Part shown: positions 1 through 11,500 of the stretch, piece by piece
Layout of the letters: the number at the start of each line of letters is the position of its first letter
Numbering within the stretch: the first letter of the stretch is position 1
NCBI RefSeq assembly: GCF_048771995.1
Contig: NC_133026.1
Location: forward strand, 121,188,501 to 121,252,500
Reading direction: 5' to 3'
From: Taeniopygia guttata
Lineage: Eukaryota; Chordata; Aves; Passeriformes; Estrildidae
DNA: 64,000 nt
The notes under the pieces: model-generated
What the model was told of the DNA's origin: nothing
Seen by the model: the letters and a program-made list of their open reading frames with translations, nothing else
The model's database searches: none
Made by a program: the position numbers and the translations under genes

Positions 1-2784
1 TGAAAAGAGGGATGGAGTCCTTCTGGAGGGCAGGAGAGGAATCCCCCTCCCTGCTCATGAAGAAGGCAGTGTTGAAGCTTTCAGCTTTTGACTTTGGAAG
101 GAGACATCTGCTTAAGGAGAAATTTGCACTTTGAAGATAGGGGTAATAGTGGGGAAAAAAATCCCTTAAAAAATATAGTGCTTTTTCCAGGGAACCCAGT
201 TAGAGAGGATAGATTCAAGGTGCCTTGATGAGCACAGAAGGACAGTTAGTCCAGGAAGTAACACAGTGCTATTGCCCTTTGCAATGCCTCAGCTTCTGGA
301 GGCATATCAATATGTAAAAGGAAATCTTTCTTTTTTCATGGTCAGAGCAAGCTTGAAGGCACCATGGTGAACAGAGAACCTCCTTAAACAATGAAACTTA
401 CATGCAGAAAAATTATTATTTTGATTTGGAAATAATTGAGTTTATTGATTTTTTTTATACAAGTCAATCTTTCTGGTATTCTGGGTGCTCTCTTCAGACT
501 TTAAATGCTTGGAATTGACTGTGATATGTTAGATGTCATCTTTGTGTTCTGCTTGCTAAGGGGGCGTGGGGCAGTGAATGAAGACAGAAAAAGGTCAATA
601 AGAAGCCAAAGCCATGGAAACTCTCAAATCCAAAGATTATACCTTCTCCAGCACAATAAATAGTCTCATGGAACCTACTTCAACTAAAGCATGTGAATAG
701 AATCATTTCCTCAAATTACTGTCTTCAAACCTAATATAATTTGCTGGTGATATAAGGTTATTTAGTGTAATAACTATTAATTGCATTGCCCTGTCCTCTC
801 TCTCACCTGATTCTTATCTTTCCCAGAGTAAGAGTCCTTATTTATTTACAGCTTAATTTATATTGAATCTTGTGCCGGAGAATCCTTGAACCCATCAAGC
901 TTACACCACTTGTGTTGTCACACTGCCAGCCCCATTACATGAAAATTCAGGCTGAGTTTCCTGGAGCAACCCCCTCTGCCTACTAGAATATCTAGAAAAG
1001 GCAAAAGAAAGCAGCAAATTTAGAAGGATGCAGAGCACACTGTCATTTCTGTTACTCACTGCTGCTGAATTCACTACCTGCAGTGTATGACCTCTGAACA
1101 TGTTAGCGACTGCATGGTTGTTCCTCATGTCACAGGAGACATATGGTGACACGAAGGTCTGTGTGCTGCCACTCATTTTATCTGCAGAAGCCACATCTGG
1201 ATTGTTATGGGGAGTGTTTGGAAGGATGCAAACAGCACCGTTATTTCATCCCATTCTTTTGTTTAGATGCACAAAAGTATGAGTCATCCTTTGGCTCTTT
1301 GCACTTAATTTCATTCATAAATATTGATGTTGGCATACTAGTAAAAATATAACATTTAAACCTCAGCTGATGCATCTTACTTTTTTCTATCACGGACCTT
1401 ATTAAAATAGTTTTTTTGTCTGTGTTTATCTTCTAATACCACTTGATTTTATTGCAAGATAGTTTAAGATTTTAGTCTAAGTTTATGATGTGACTGTGGG
1501 AGAATAAAGAAGTATACCAGTATTTCTCTAAATGAGGCATCATGGCAGTCAGAGTGTGTGCTACAATGCTTTAAAGTGGCTCATCCATGAAGTTCTGTAA
1601 TTTGGGTGCACTGTGTATTGCAGGTTAATCCCCAGTACACACAAACCAATTCACCAATTTAAACCTCATTATTTCCTGTCACTTTTTTTTAAACTGCAAC
1701 CACTGCAAGGCCAAAGCTGTGCCTGTTGTCTACTGTCATTCGCTTTATATATGGAGACACTGAGAGTTATTTGTTGACCTTTGAAGTAAAATGTCGAGCT
1801 CCTTTAATATTCTTTCATTTCAGATGATGAGGAATACCACTGAGAGTGCTCAGTCAGTCCCACGTGACTCATGTCCTCCCTGGTAATGAGGCTAAGTGGC
1901 ACAAGTGACCCCTAATGTTAGGGAGCAGCAGAGTGCCTGCTCCAGCATGTCTGTAGGACTACACCCCCTGTAGCAGCAAGGGAGTTTCTGCTTCTTTTTC
2001 TCTGGAATAAAGCTGCTGCTACATTGGAATTATTATTATCCATGCATTGGGCATTTTGTTTCTTTACACAAAAAACACTACAGTGCAATATTATGACACA
2101 ATACAAAGCATAGTATGATTGAAAGGAAAATTTTACTAAAGGCCAGAGTAAGTCTGCCTTACAGTTTGGTCACACTTTGTTGTCGGAGTAAGACAACCTG
2201 AGGAAAAAATAATAGGAGACCGAGAAATTAGGAGTTATTTGGGTATCATTTACACTTATAACCTAGTGTACAAAAGTACCTACCTTCAGAACATAAGGTA
2301 GAGCTCTTCAGGCTAAGACGTTTGAGACAGCATCTAAAAAACTACTCTGCACTCTGACCTGATCCAACAGAGCACTTGAATAGTGCTTAAATTCAGAGTC
2401 ATGGCTGACTTCATTGGAGGTGCTGGTAGGAAAGTTGAGCACACTGTGACATACTGTACCATGTAGGGATAGGCAGTGTGCACCGTGTGCCACCCTGTGG
2501 AACACAAAACACTGCAGTGCTGCAGCCCATCATAAAAATTATTGCTGCTTCACCCACAGTTGTAAAAACACCCCACCCACTTTCAGCAGAATGGATGTTT
2601 TCTCCTATCCACAGTAAATAACATAAGAAGACAAGCTTAGTCTGAGCTGTGTCCTCTATGAATTACAAATGCTCCCTCAAATCCTCATCATTTTGAACAT
2701 AAAATTAGTCACAGATGGAAAGGTTGTGATTTTAATCCTTGGAAATTTTTTTTTTTTTTTGAAGGAAAGAAAAGCTCTTTCCAT
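1..2784. other. Gene-free AT-rich sequence, left end
   Basis: I see no gene, RNA gene or recognisable repeat here. Reading frames on both strands are under 100 codons and none resembles a known domain. A run of T of about 14 bases near 2747-2760 sits just before the first CR1 copy. The part around 1170-1380 has mixed composition with few simple repeats and could be conserved non-coding DNA, but nothing in the sequence alone decides this. Confidence 0.6.
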
Positions 2785-3445
2785 TAAGACTTAGGAGTGC
2801 TGGTCAAAAGTTAGATGAACATGAACCAGCAGTGTGCCCAAGCGGCTAAGATGGCCAATAGCATCCTGGCCTGGATCAGAAATAATGTGGCCACCAGGAC
2901 TAGGGCAGCAATCATCCTCCTGTACTTGGAATTGGTGAGGCCACACCTCAAGTTCTGTGTTTAGTTTTGGGCCTCTCACTTTAAAAGACATGGAAGTGCT
3001 GGAGTGTGTCCAGAGAAGGGCAATGAAGCTGGTGAGGGGTCTGGAACATAAGTTTTATGCAGAGTAGATGAAGGAGTTGGGATTGCTGGAGAAGAGAAGG
3101 AAGTTGTGGTGAGGTAGGGGTTGGCCTCTTCACCAGGCAACTGGCGACAGGACAAGGGGAATGGCCTCAAGGTGCTCAAGGTGAGATTCACGTTGGACGT
3201 TAGACAAAACTTCTTCACTGAAAGAAGAATAAATAAATTCTGAAACAGTATTTATTAGATACTGTATAATACTGAAACAGGCTCCCCAGGGAAGTTGTAG
3301 AGTCACCATTCCTGGAAGTGTTCAAAATAAGAGTAGAAATGCCACTTGGCTGTATGATTTAGTGGGCATGATGGTGTTTGGTCAAAGGCTGGACTTAATG
3401 ATCTTGGAAGTCTTTTTGTACCTTAATGAGTCTATGAAACCATGA
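2785..3445 (+). mobile_element. CR1 LINE, 5'-truncated copy, + strand
   Basis: This is a truncated copy of the avian CR1 non-LTR retrotransposon. It starts inside the last part of ORF2 (the region reading 'gtgaggccacacctcaagttctgtgt' in slightly mutated form), runs through the 'agagaagggcaatgaagctggtgaggg' and 'ggcgacaggacaagggg' segments, and ends with the CR1 3' UTR and a decayed 'atgagtctatgaaacc' tail. The reading frame is broken by stops and small indels, so the copy is dead. An AT-rich insertion of about 30-45 bp lies at 3225-3280, where the 9-mer CTGAAACAG occurs twice (3240-3248 and 3272-3280). The truncated 5' end and intact 3' end are as expected for target-primed reverse transcription. 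The identity comes from remembered consensus; the subfamily is not assigned. Confidence 0.93.
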
Positions 3446-4689
3446 TCTATGCGAGAAGTACTGTTGGAACTGAATGTTTGGCCACCAGCTGGGTAGAAAC
3501 TTTTGTCCGATTACAAACCTGTGCCCACAAAAAGTTGCACTCATATCCTTGCAGCCAGGTTGGAGACTGAATGGACTGTGAGACCCTGGGATGTGTTCTA
3601 ACACTTTTTGACACAGCCCCTCTCAAAATGGATCTTGTGATGGAAACTTTGGGCTATAACTAACACATGAATCTAAACTTTGGCGCTGATCTTCAAAGGT
3701 ATTTTTCACCTACCTACTACAGAAATCAATGGAGCTGGCTACCTAAAAAGTAAATAAGTGCGTATGTATCTCTAAGGATCTGTGCCTTTGATCTCAAAAT
3801 ATGTCAGTCCAGCTCATTACAAGCTGTACATTTTCTTGAAAAAAAAATATATGAGTTATAAATTAAGGATAAGATTAATTAATAGTGGCATTATAACTGT
3901 AGCAAAGTAAAGAGACTGATTGCCCTGACAGAGAAACTAGAAAGGATAATGGATTTAATGGCATGTGTTCTAATGGAAAAAAATAACCTATTACATGAGT
4001 CTGTCATAGCTGAAAAAAATGTGGCTACCATTTACAGTTCATATAGGGACGAAAAGGTTTATATACTAGCAGTATATAAATCACTGAAAAGAGTAAGTAG
4101 AGATCTTTATAGTAGCAGTGATATATTTTCCCTTGTGGAAGCCTTAGCCCAAATTTGTATCTACAGAATCTCTCTGTATCACAAGGGACTGACATATCTC
4201 AAACACCCAGTGCTGGGGAAGGATGCATCCTGAATGGAGACAGACTCTTTGAGAAAACACCTATTGAGGAACAGGCATGAAACCCTCCTGTACTACTGGC
4301 TAACTCAGGGATCTCATAATTTAGCTTACTAGACTGCCATGGTTGTCATTTGAAGTATGTCTTGAAGTATGATAAGGACAGAGAACCTAAATCATGAATG
4401 AGAATTTGATGGGTGGCCAGTGAGCTAGGAAGTTTAACGTTCCTAGTGCAGATATCTCTCGTGGGAATTCATGTGTGTTAACCACTGAGGTGGCTGCTAA
4501 AATGAAGAAGAGGTGGTTTCCTTCTTCTTTTCCATTTTTTTTTTATCTCCTTTAGGAAATTTGATTGAATCCAGAGCCATTGAGGCTAAGATGCTTCTGG
4601 CTGTATATACAAGTAAAAATTTAGGAGCTTTTTCATGGTGTTAGACAGAATTTTGAGGATGGCAGCTTGCACCTCAGCTCCTCTTAGGT
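3446..4689. other. Gene-free spacer between two CR1 copies
   Basis: No feature can be supported. A 94-codon frame at 3949-4233 (+) is the longest open stretch. It is AT-rich, lacks any motif I recognise, and has no convincing splice or promoter context, so I treat it as a chance ORF. Confidence 0.55.
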
Positions 4690-4935
4690 CACAGAATCAT
4701 ATTATGGCTTAGGTTGGAAGGGAACCTTGAAGATCATCTGGTCCAGTATTGAGCAGGGACAACTTCAGCAGATCAGATTGCCCAGAGATCCATCCAACAA
4801 GACCTTGATTGTTTCCTGGTATGAGCCATCTACAGCCTCTCTGGGGAACCTGTTCCAGTGTCTCACCATCCTCACTGTAAAAAATTTTTTCCTTGTACCT
4901 AGTCTGATGTTGGAGAACAGGCAAAAACAGTCTAT
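4690..4935 (-). mobile_element. CR1 LINE 3' fragment, minus strand
   Basis: Read on the minus strand, this is the 3' end of a CR1 element. On the + strand it begins with the reversed tail 'cacagaatcat..tatgg', then 'aggttggaagggaaccttgaagatcatctgg', and continues to 'acctgttccagtgtctcaccatcctcactgtaaa' and a decayed 'ttccttgtacctagtctgatgtt'. Only about 245 bp of the 3' region is recognisable, so the copy is strongly 5'-truncated. Similarity fades beyond about 4935. Several indels relative to the remembered consensus suggest an old insertion. It carries no coding capacity. Confidence 0.9.
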
Positions 4936-6758
4936 AGAAATCCCACCCCAAAACTTGATAATGCTGAACAATCACTGCTCAGCAATTTCTACATTCTGCA
5001 CGATGACACTCTGGCATCTGAACTACCTCTGGGCTCTAACTATCCTGCCAGCTGTCATACTGCAGGCATCATACCTGTATCAGTACAACATAATCTCAAA
5101 GATATAATGCTCTGATATGGCTAAACTGCTTTTAGAACCAGGTTTGCATTTTCAGGAATGTCTGTACTAACTTGGTATTCTTCACCTATGTTGCCCTGTG
5201 CAGCACAGGCATGTACTTGTGTGCAGACCTTCCTTTGCAGAACTAGTTTTCAGTGCTATCTTAAAGAGGGGTTTTTGCCACTTCCCTGAATCTAATTTCT
5301 TAATTATTCTATCCATGTCTGCATGGATATGGTGGAGGAAGTAAGTAAATTTGAAAAATAAATATAACTGAATATGATGTAACTGCTACATAAATCTAGA
5401 GTCAAGCTGATATAGAATGAAACGTGATGATAGCAATAATTTCACCTAGAATTAGTGTGCTGAAATGAATGAGACTTAAGGATGTATGGGGTGTCATCAT
5501 GCTTAGAAGCAGGAAGTGCATGCCTAAGTCTGATGGCTGTGAATGCTCTCAGCTTGCAGTTAACATCCCAACTGCACTTGTACAAAGTTGCAATAAAAAA
5601 AATAGAAAATAAAATAAGGGTTTGCAATTATAGTAAAATGAATTATCTTGGTTTCATATTCCTAAGGCTTTTGATTTAAGGTCCTTGATAATGAAGAAGT
5701 GTCTATGGAGCAAAGTGATGACCACACGATGATTAAGTGCATGGTCCAATTTGGGAATGGAGGGTGGGGATACACAACAAAAAGGACTGTTACCTAAGCT
5801 CTCCCCTTGGTCTGGGCTGCTGAGTGGGGACCAGCCCTCAGGCAAAGGTTACAGTAGCCCTGAGGCTGCTAAATAGACAGATCCCTCTGCAAGTGCAAGA
5901 TTACTCCCAAAAGAATGTTATTGACTGTTCTGTTCAATTTGGTTTTAAATGATTCATGTACTAATTGAGCTTCTACTACTTACCAGATGAAAATATCATT
6001 TGACCTGCCTGCTAGGGAACTCGGTCTTGTTCCAGTGTCCTGACAATTGTCACTGTGCAATTCACCACCACTACCAAAAAACAAACAAATGCCTGTAGAG
6101 GGAATTATGTTGATTGAATTTGCTAGGTGAATGTGCTTGGATAAATATCACGCTGCGGTTTATTTTTTCAAGAAACAAAACTATGAAATGCTTCAAAGCA
6201 CCAAAGCAAATGGTCAGAAACCAGAACCTAGCACATTGTTCAAATGTCCTGGTTCATGCTAGTAACAGAAAAAAAAAAGGCAGACAGCTGTATATGATCT
6301 TCATAACTATCTACTAAAACTAGAATACTTGAAAGATGAGGCAACAAAGGAACAGGCATGTGATTTAAAGGATCCCTGCCAGAATCACTCCAACACATAT
6401 TCAGTTGACTGATAGGGCTGTATATTCAATGAGTATATACTGACTGAAAGGACACCTTTTTTACCCTCCAAACAAGATGTTTGGCACAGATCTGTTTCTT
6501 TCCAATACTTATCTTTTCCCAGGATGTAGGTTTGTACTGGTCTCCAAACTAGCCTTCAAAACCTCAGAGTGCAGGGAGATGGCAGATGTCATCTAGTGAT
6601 TTTTCCGAAGTATTATGGGGGCAGTTGTTGAAAGAATTAGACAGAAGGGACTAATTAGAAAACGATTTTCATAATGTCCTGATCTTTCCCTATTATTTCT
6701 TCAGAAAGGAAGGCAAATTTTTAGCTTTGAGAGGAAAGACTTATTGGATCTATGAAAC
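4936..6758. other. Gene-free AT-rich sequence
   Basis: I see no gene or identifiable repeat. All open frames are under 130 codons and the longest one overlaps the CR1 fragment at its left. The stretch is ordinary AT-rich single-copy DNA as far as can be judged by eye. Confidence 0.5.
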
Positions 6759-6833
6759 CCTATTCAAAATCTGAATTCATGAATCTTGAAGATTCATGAT
6801 CAATGAGCAATTTTGGATTTAGCTTTGAATAGG
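6759..6833. repeat. Nested inverted repeat (potential hairpin)
   Basis: Two inverted repeats are nested. The inner one is an 11-bp perfect stem (6777-6787 with 6789-6799) around a single G. The outer one is a 10-bp perfect stem, CCTATTCAAA at 6759-6768 with TTTGAATAGG at 6824-6833. The outer and inner stems are separated by unequal gaps of 8 and 24 bases. The total span of 75 bases is in the size range of a pre-miRNA or a small palindromic element, but I recognise no known microRNA seed or transposon terminus. It could be chance in AT-rich DNA, although two nested perfect stems make that less likely. Confidence 0.6.
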
Positions 6834-6835
6834 AT

Positions 6836-6922
6836 ATGGTTTTGTTTGGGTTGTTTGTTTTGGGGTTTTTTTGCTGGTTGTTTGTGTTTGGTTGTTGCTT
6901 GTTTTTGTTTTTTTTTTTTTTC
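6836..6922 (+). repeat. T/G-rich low-complexity tract ending in a T run
   Basis: The + strand is almost entirely T and G with TTTG/GTTTG units, and finishes in a run of about 15 T at 6908-6922. There is no regular period. Such tracts arise by slippage and are not diagnostic of any element. A smaller similar tract lies near 62900-62930. Confidence 0.8.
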
Positions 6923-8359
6923 TCCGCGTTTCATTATTAGTGTAATTTCTCTATTTATTGTATAAAAAAGAGTCCAGTCACTGATACGACATGTATGAGG
7001 CTAAAATTGTCTGTGAGAAAATGGAATGAGCAAGTGCTCAGTGGAAAGAGAGCACTGCTGTGATTCTGTCACTTGTTGCAATTACAAATGCATCAGGAGA
7101 GTGTATTGTCTGGAGCCAGTTTGTCTCCAGGGCTGATACACTAGCAAACCAAGACCACCTCACTACCAACAACTTACTGTGCTCTCATAAGCCTTACATG
7201 TTTGTACATATTTTCTGTGAGTAAGAAATATTTTTATTTCTAGCCAGACCTTCAAAGTACCATGAAATAGAGCTAGATGTGTGCAATACTGTATTTGGCC
7301 TCCTGCATTCTGCTGTCTTCAGTGTGAACTTCAGTGTGAGCCTATGGGTTTCGATATGAGACTGAGCTCCAGAGGAAGTTTATCTGACCTTCCATGGGTT
7401 TATAGGAGCTGGACATGCCTTGGGAAACAGCACATGTCAGATTGTTTATTCCCCCTCTAAAGGATAGGGGTCAGGAAATAATCTGGCCACATATGCTAAA
7501 TGACTGAACAACCCTAGTGTTGCTCAGAGAAGTGATGAAGGCAAAATAAAGATTACGTTATCTGCAAAAAAGACACATTGAGGTCAATCAGCTGAACACA
7601 TTGACATTAGGATACTTGAACTATAACCATGAGAATCTGCTGTTCTTTCTATTAGGTCTTACACAACTGACAAAGAGACAATATATGTTTTTCTTCTGCA
7701 TAAACTGTATAAAATTATATTGAGGCTTACAGGTATATTAATCTTACCAGGCATAGGAAAGGAAAAATCTCCACAGAAATTAAATAAGCAATTTTGAACC
7801 AGTTCGATGATCCTTTCATTTTATTATAACTCACATCACTTTCATAAAAGAAAATCACATCTTGAAGAATTGCCTCAGTAGAACACCCACCTAATTGTGT
7901 GTTTCAAAAAGATTTAAACCTGGGATTGAGTGATCTGATGAATCAAAGCTTTATATATCAGAGCACTCCTGAGCATGCTAACAAAACACTGGAAAAGAAA
8001 AGTAGAAATATATTTGGTCATCCAAGAAAACTTTTTTAGTCTATTAAGTAAGTCAAAAGTTATAAAGGTAAAGGTAATAAGCAGGTTTGGTTTCTTTTTT
8101 TCTCCCAGTAAAAGGAAAAAAAAAAAAGATAAATGGGAATGAACAAGTGAATTTTACAACACAGAAAGGATGTGTAAGAAAACAGTTCTCATGTTTCTTG
8201 GTTATATGAAAATGGGATCAGAGGAGAGGAAGAAATCTGTATTTATTATCTTTGTAATAATTACTATGGTAGTAAAACAAGTTTTCCTTGAGGAAAAAGA
8301 GGAATTACTCATGACAGCAGAGTATTTTTTCTGTAATACATTTGTGTCCCATCTCATCT
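6923..8359. other. Gene-free AT-rich sequence
   Basis: Nothing identifiable is seen on either strand. A pure A run of about 13 lies near 8116. No coding or RNA gene signature is present. Confidence 0.5.
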
Positions 8360-8545
8360 CCCTCTGTGTGATGGCCACTTTTCATCTCTGGGGCTCAGCA
8401 TGCTCCTGGGGTGCCTGCCTGGCTGGCCAGCATTTTTGGAGGGGTGGGTCCCACAGGCAGGGAGGGCTGTGGCAGAGCAGTGGCCATGGAGTGTGGGACC
8501 CTGCTCCAGCCCAGCACCCAGAAGAGCCCTTATGCAAGGCACAGT
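8360..8545. other. Short GC-rich patch, origin unknown
   Basis: This stretch is clearly richer in G and C than the AT-rich flanks, with many CTGG, CCAG and GGGAGGG words but few CpG dinucleotides. Overlapping open frames of about 140 codons exist on both strands (8170-8592 and 8354-8794), which is what GC-rich non-coding sequence commonly gives. I do not recognise a repeat family or protein domain. It could be a decayed retroelement fragment or simply local GC variation. Confidence 0.4.
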
Positions 8546-11500
8546 TGTTCTTACTTCAAACTTTGTGTAATATATTCTTAAATTTTTTTTGAAACTGATG
8601 TAACTGTAACAATTAGGGAAGTCCAGGACCTGTGGATGCATACAGCCCCTGCCTACAGTTCTACAGTATTTTTCTCTAACTTTGCTCATTATCCCAAAGC
8701 CACTTTTGACAGTCCCCATTTTACATAATAACTTTCTGACCAAAAATAATATGGAGATTTTAAAATTTGCTGCTTTGATTTTTGACGTATTCATGTTAAG
8801 AGGTCAGATGGATAATATTTTTTTTTCTGTTGCAACCCAGAAATATCATAAAACTCCACAGGCCAGAGATGTGTAGAGGAGATGTATAAGAAATTGAGAT
8901 ACCTTATTTCTAACACATAATGCTCATACGCATCAGTGCACAAAATAACCCACAGCTCCAATTCACTTTAGTGTCACAAAAGCAAAAGAGAATTAAAAAT
9001 TTGAGATTGCTAAGAAAAATTGACCCGTGATATAAATTGGCATTCAGATTCTTCAGAATTATATTTTTTGACAGGGAAAGTCCTGTTGCAAAATGTTTAG
9101 ACATTTATTTATTTTAAATGTTTATATTTGTAAGCTTATTTAAATAAAGCATGATATTATGGTACATACAAATATGAGTTATACATGTATATATTTTTAT
9201 ATTACATTGATCAACTGCTGCATGCACATAACTGACACAATGTCTTAGGGATTCTTAGCAGATTCAGATTTTTAGTTCTCTGTCAATTATATAGTGGACA
9301 TTGAATTATTCCAGTTGTTTCATTAGTTTTAGGAAGAAACTGCCTCTTACAGTATCATTTTACATCTTATGTATATACTTAGACATCCAAAGTAAGATAA
9401 ATGCATCTTCTTTCTTCCACAGAATCTCCAGCTTAGTATGCCACCTGAAGACATTATCTTTCCCCTTCAAAATCATAGAAGTTTAGCATGCTACAGACTA
9501 TTACCTTAATTTACACACCGAACTAAACTCAAATTTGTACCATCTGGAAGGAATGTGGGAGATAATACAAAGAAACCTCCTTCTGGCCTAATAATTTTGC
9601 AGTATGAGGTCTTTCATTCCTATAACACTGTTCTTTGCAGACACAGATATAAAACAATACTCTTAGTATTCAGAAGGGTATATTGAAACGTAAAAAATTC
9701 TCTCTTGGTTATTTGATCTTGCACACTACAAATACAGCAGTCGCTGAGTCTGTGAAGATCTAAGTGGCCACATTGCACTTCACTTGTACAGCTGAATAAA
9801 AAATATATATAATTTTTTCTAAAATCTAAAGTCAAACCAAGGATTGCTTTATTGTATCATTGAACTTCCTGGCCAGTTTCCACACTGTAGACTTTGGGGT
9901 CAAATCTGAACATTTAAGGCACTAAAAGAAAGGAGCAGATTTGACGCCTCACAGAAGAAAAAGCTGATACAGCAACAATGCTCAAATATAGCAAGATCAA
10001 AATGACCTTCAGAAAATTGACACAAAATAAATTCATAAATTCTTAAATTGTGAAATCCCAGACAAAACACCAGGTCCATTACATTTCTCTCAGAACTGAA
10101 TTCCTATAGATATTCTTGGGGCTGTTTTATATTTGTTTGTTTCCTTGGTTTTTTTTCTTTCCTTAATTTCTGAGGTACTGAGGAAATGGTATTTCCATTC
10201 CTACCCATCCCAGCAGGCAGCAGGTGCTCAGAAGATCTGAAAAACAAAAGTCACCTGATTTCGGAGAGAAATATACACATTGAAGCAAGTAGAATATGCT
10301 ATGCCAGGAAATTTCTAATTTATCATAAAATAGTGATACAATTACATAACATCACATTAAAACATTGAAATAAATAATGTTTTAACAGTGACTTTATAAA
10401 AATGTATACTTAAGAAAGCAATCTCAGTTCTTACTAAACCACTATTTTTTATAGAAGATGTGGCACAGGTTTATATAGTCAGACAATTACTCCTGATATA
10501 AAAAAAACCAATCCAACAGGCTTTACATTGTCTTTGCAGATATTGTAAACTACATGATTCTCAGTAACTTTTATATGAATTCAGTACTATTACAGGAACC
10601 AAATATTATCCTCTTAAACTACCAGAATACAATATAAATGAAAAAGGTTTTCACATAGCGTTTTCTCTTCTTGTGTTGGAAATTATTCAGTGAAATGTCT
10701 TCAACTAATTCTGTTGTATAAATTACTAGGAAAGCTACACTATTTTTCTGTGAAAGCAGGCCATGTGCACAAGTTCACAATCTCCTAGATATAAGCTACA
10801 AGGGAACTCTTTAATCTGTTTCATCTTTTACTTCTCAAAACAAGCAGGTAACACTGCAAGGAGAGCATGTGAAGCAACCTTGCAGCTCACCAGTGCTACT
10901 TCTGGACTAGTAGGAGGAGGATATTTCAATGATGCTCCAAGAACTGGTGAGACAACAACCAAGGCACCTCATATCTATGCAGAGAATCGTCTCTTACAGT
11001 GAGCCAGTCTGTCTAGAAACATTTTCTCTGTTTTTCTCTGCCCATTTTATATTCTGTTACTTTCCCCAACCTCAACATTATGAGGGCAAAAATCTGTTTA
11101 GGAATTGTTGAACTATGGACTCCTTTTTTGTTGTCAAATGTCATTACATCAGGTTTCTTCTTTTCGTTCATAAATATGTTCATATCTCTGTGCAGTTCTT
11201 CTTCCAAAAGTAGTATACCTAGCCCCTAAAATAATCTTCTCAGCTCTTAAAACTCAGGACCTGCTTTTGGTAATCACATTGGAAAACTGCTGATAGACAA
11301 CCAGCTTTAGTTAGAGTGCTTTGAGACAGGCTCAGTAAAGGATAAAAATGAAAAGTTTGTGTTAACTTTGTGTTTCTTGAGAAGACATTCAGAATCACAT
11401 GGAGCAGGTCATTGTAATGTCAAACTTTTGGACTCTGCTTTTGTACATTAAAAATACTTCCTGAAGATATTTGGCATTTTTAATGAAGAGTGGTGGCTTT

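Noticed and set aside
3949..4233. 94-codon open frame on +
   Set aside because: No recognised family, AT-rich composition, no promoter or splice support; plausible by chance in a window this long.
8170..8794. Frames of 140 and 146 codons on opposite strands around the GC-rich patch
   Set aside because: Opposite-strand overlap and no domain; consistent with a local rise in GC content lowering stop frequency.
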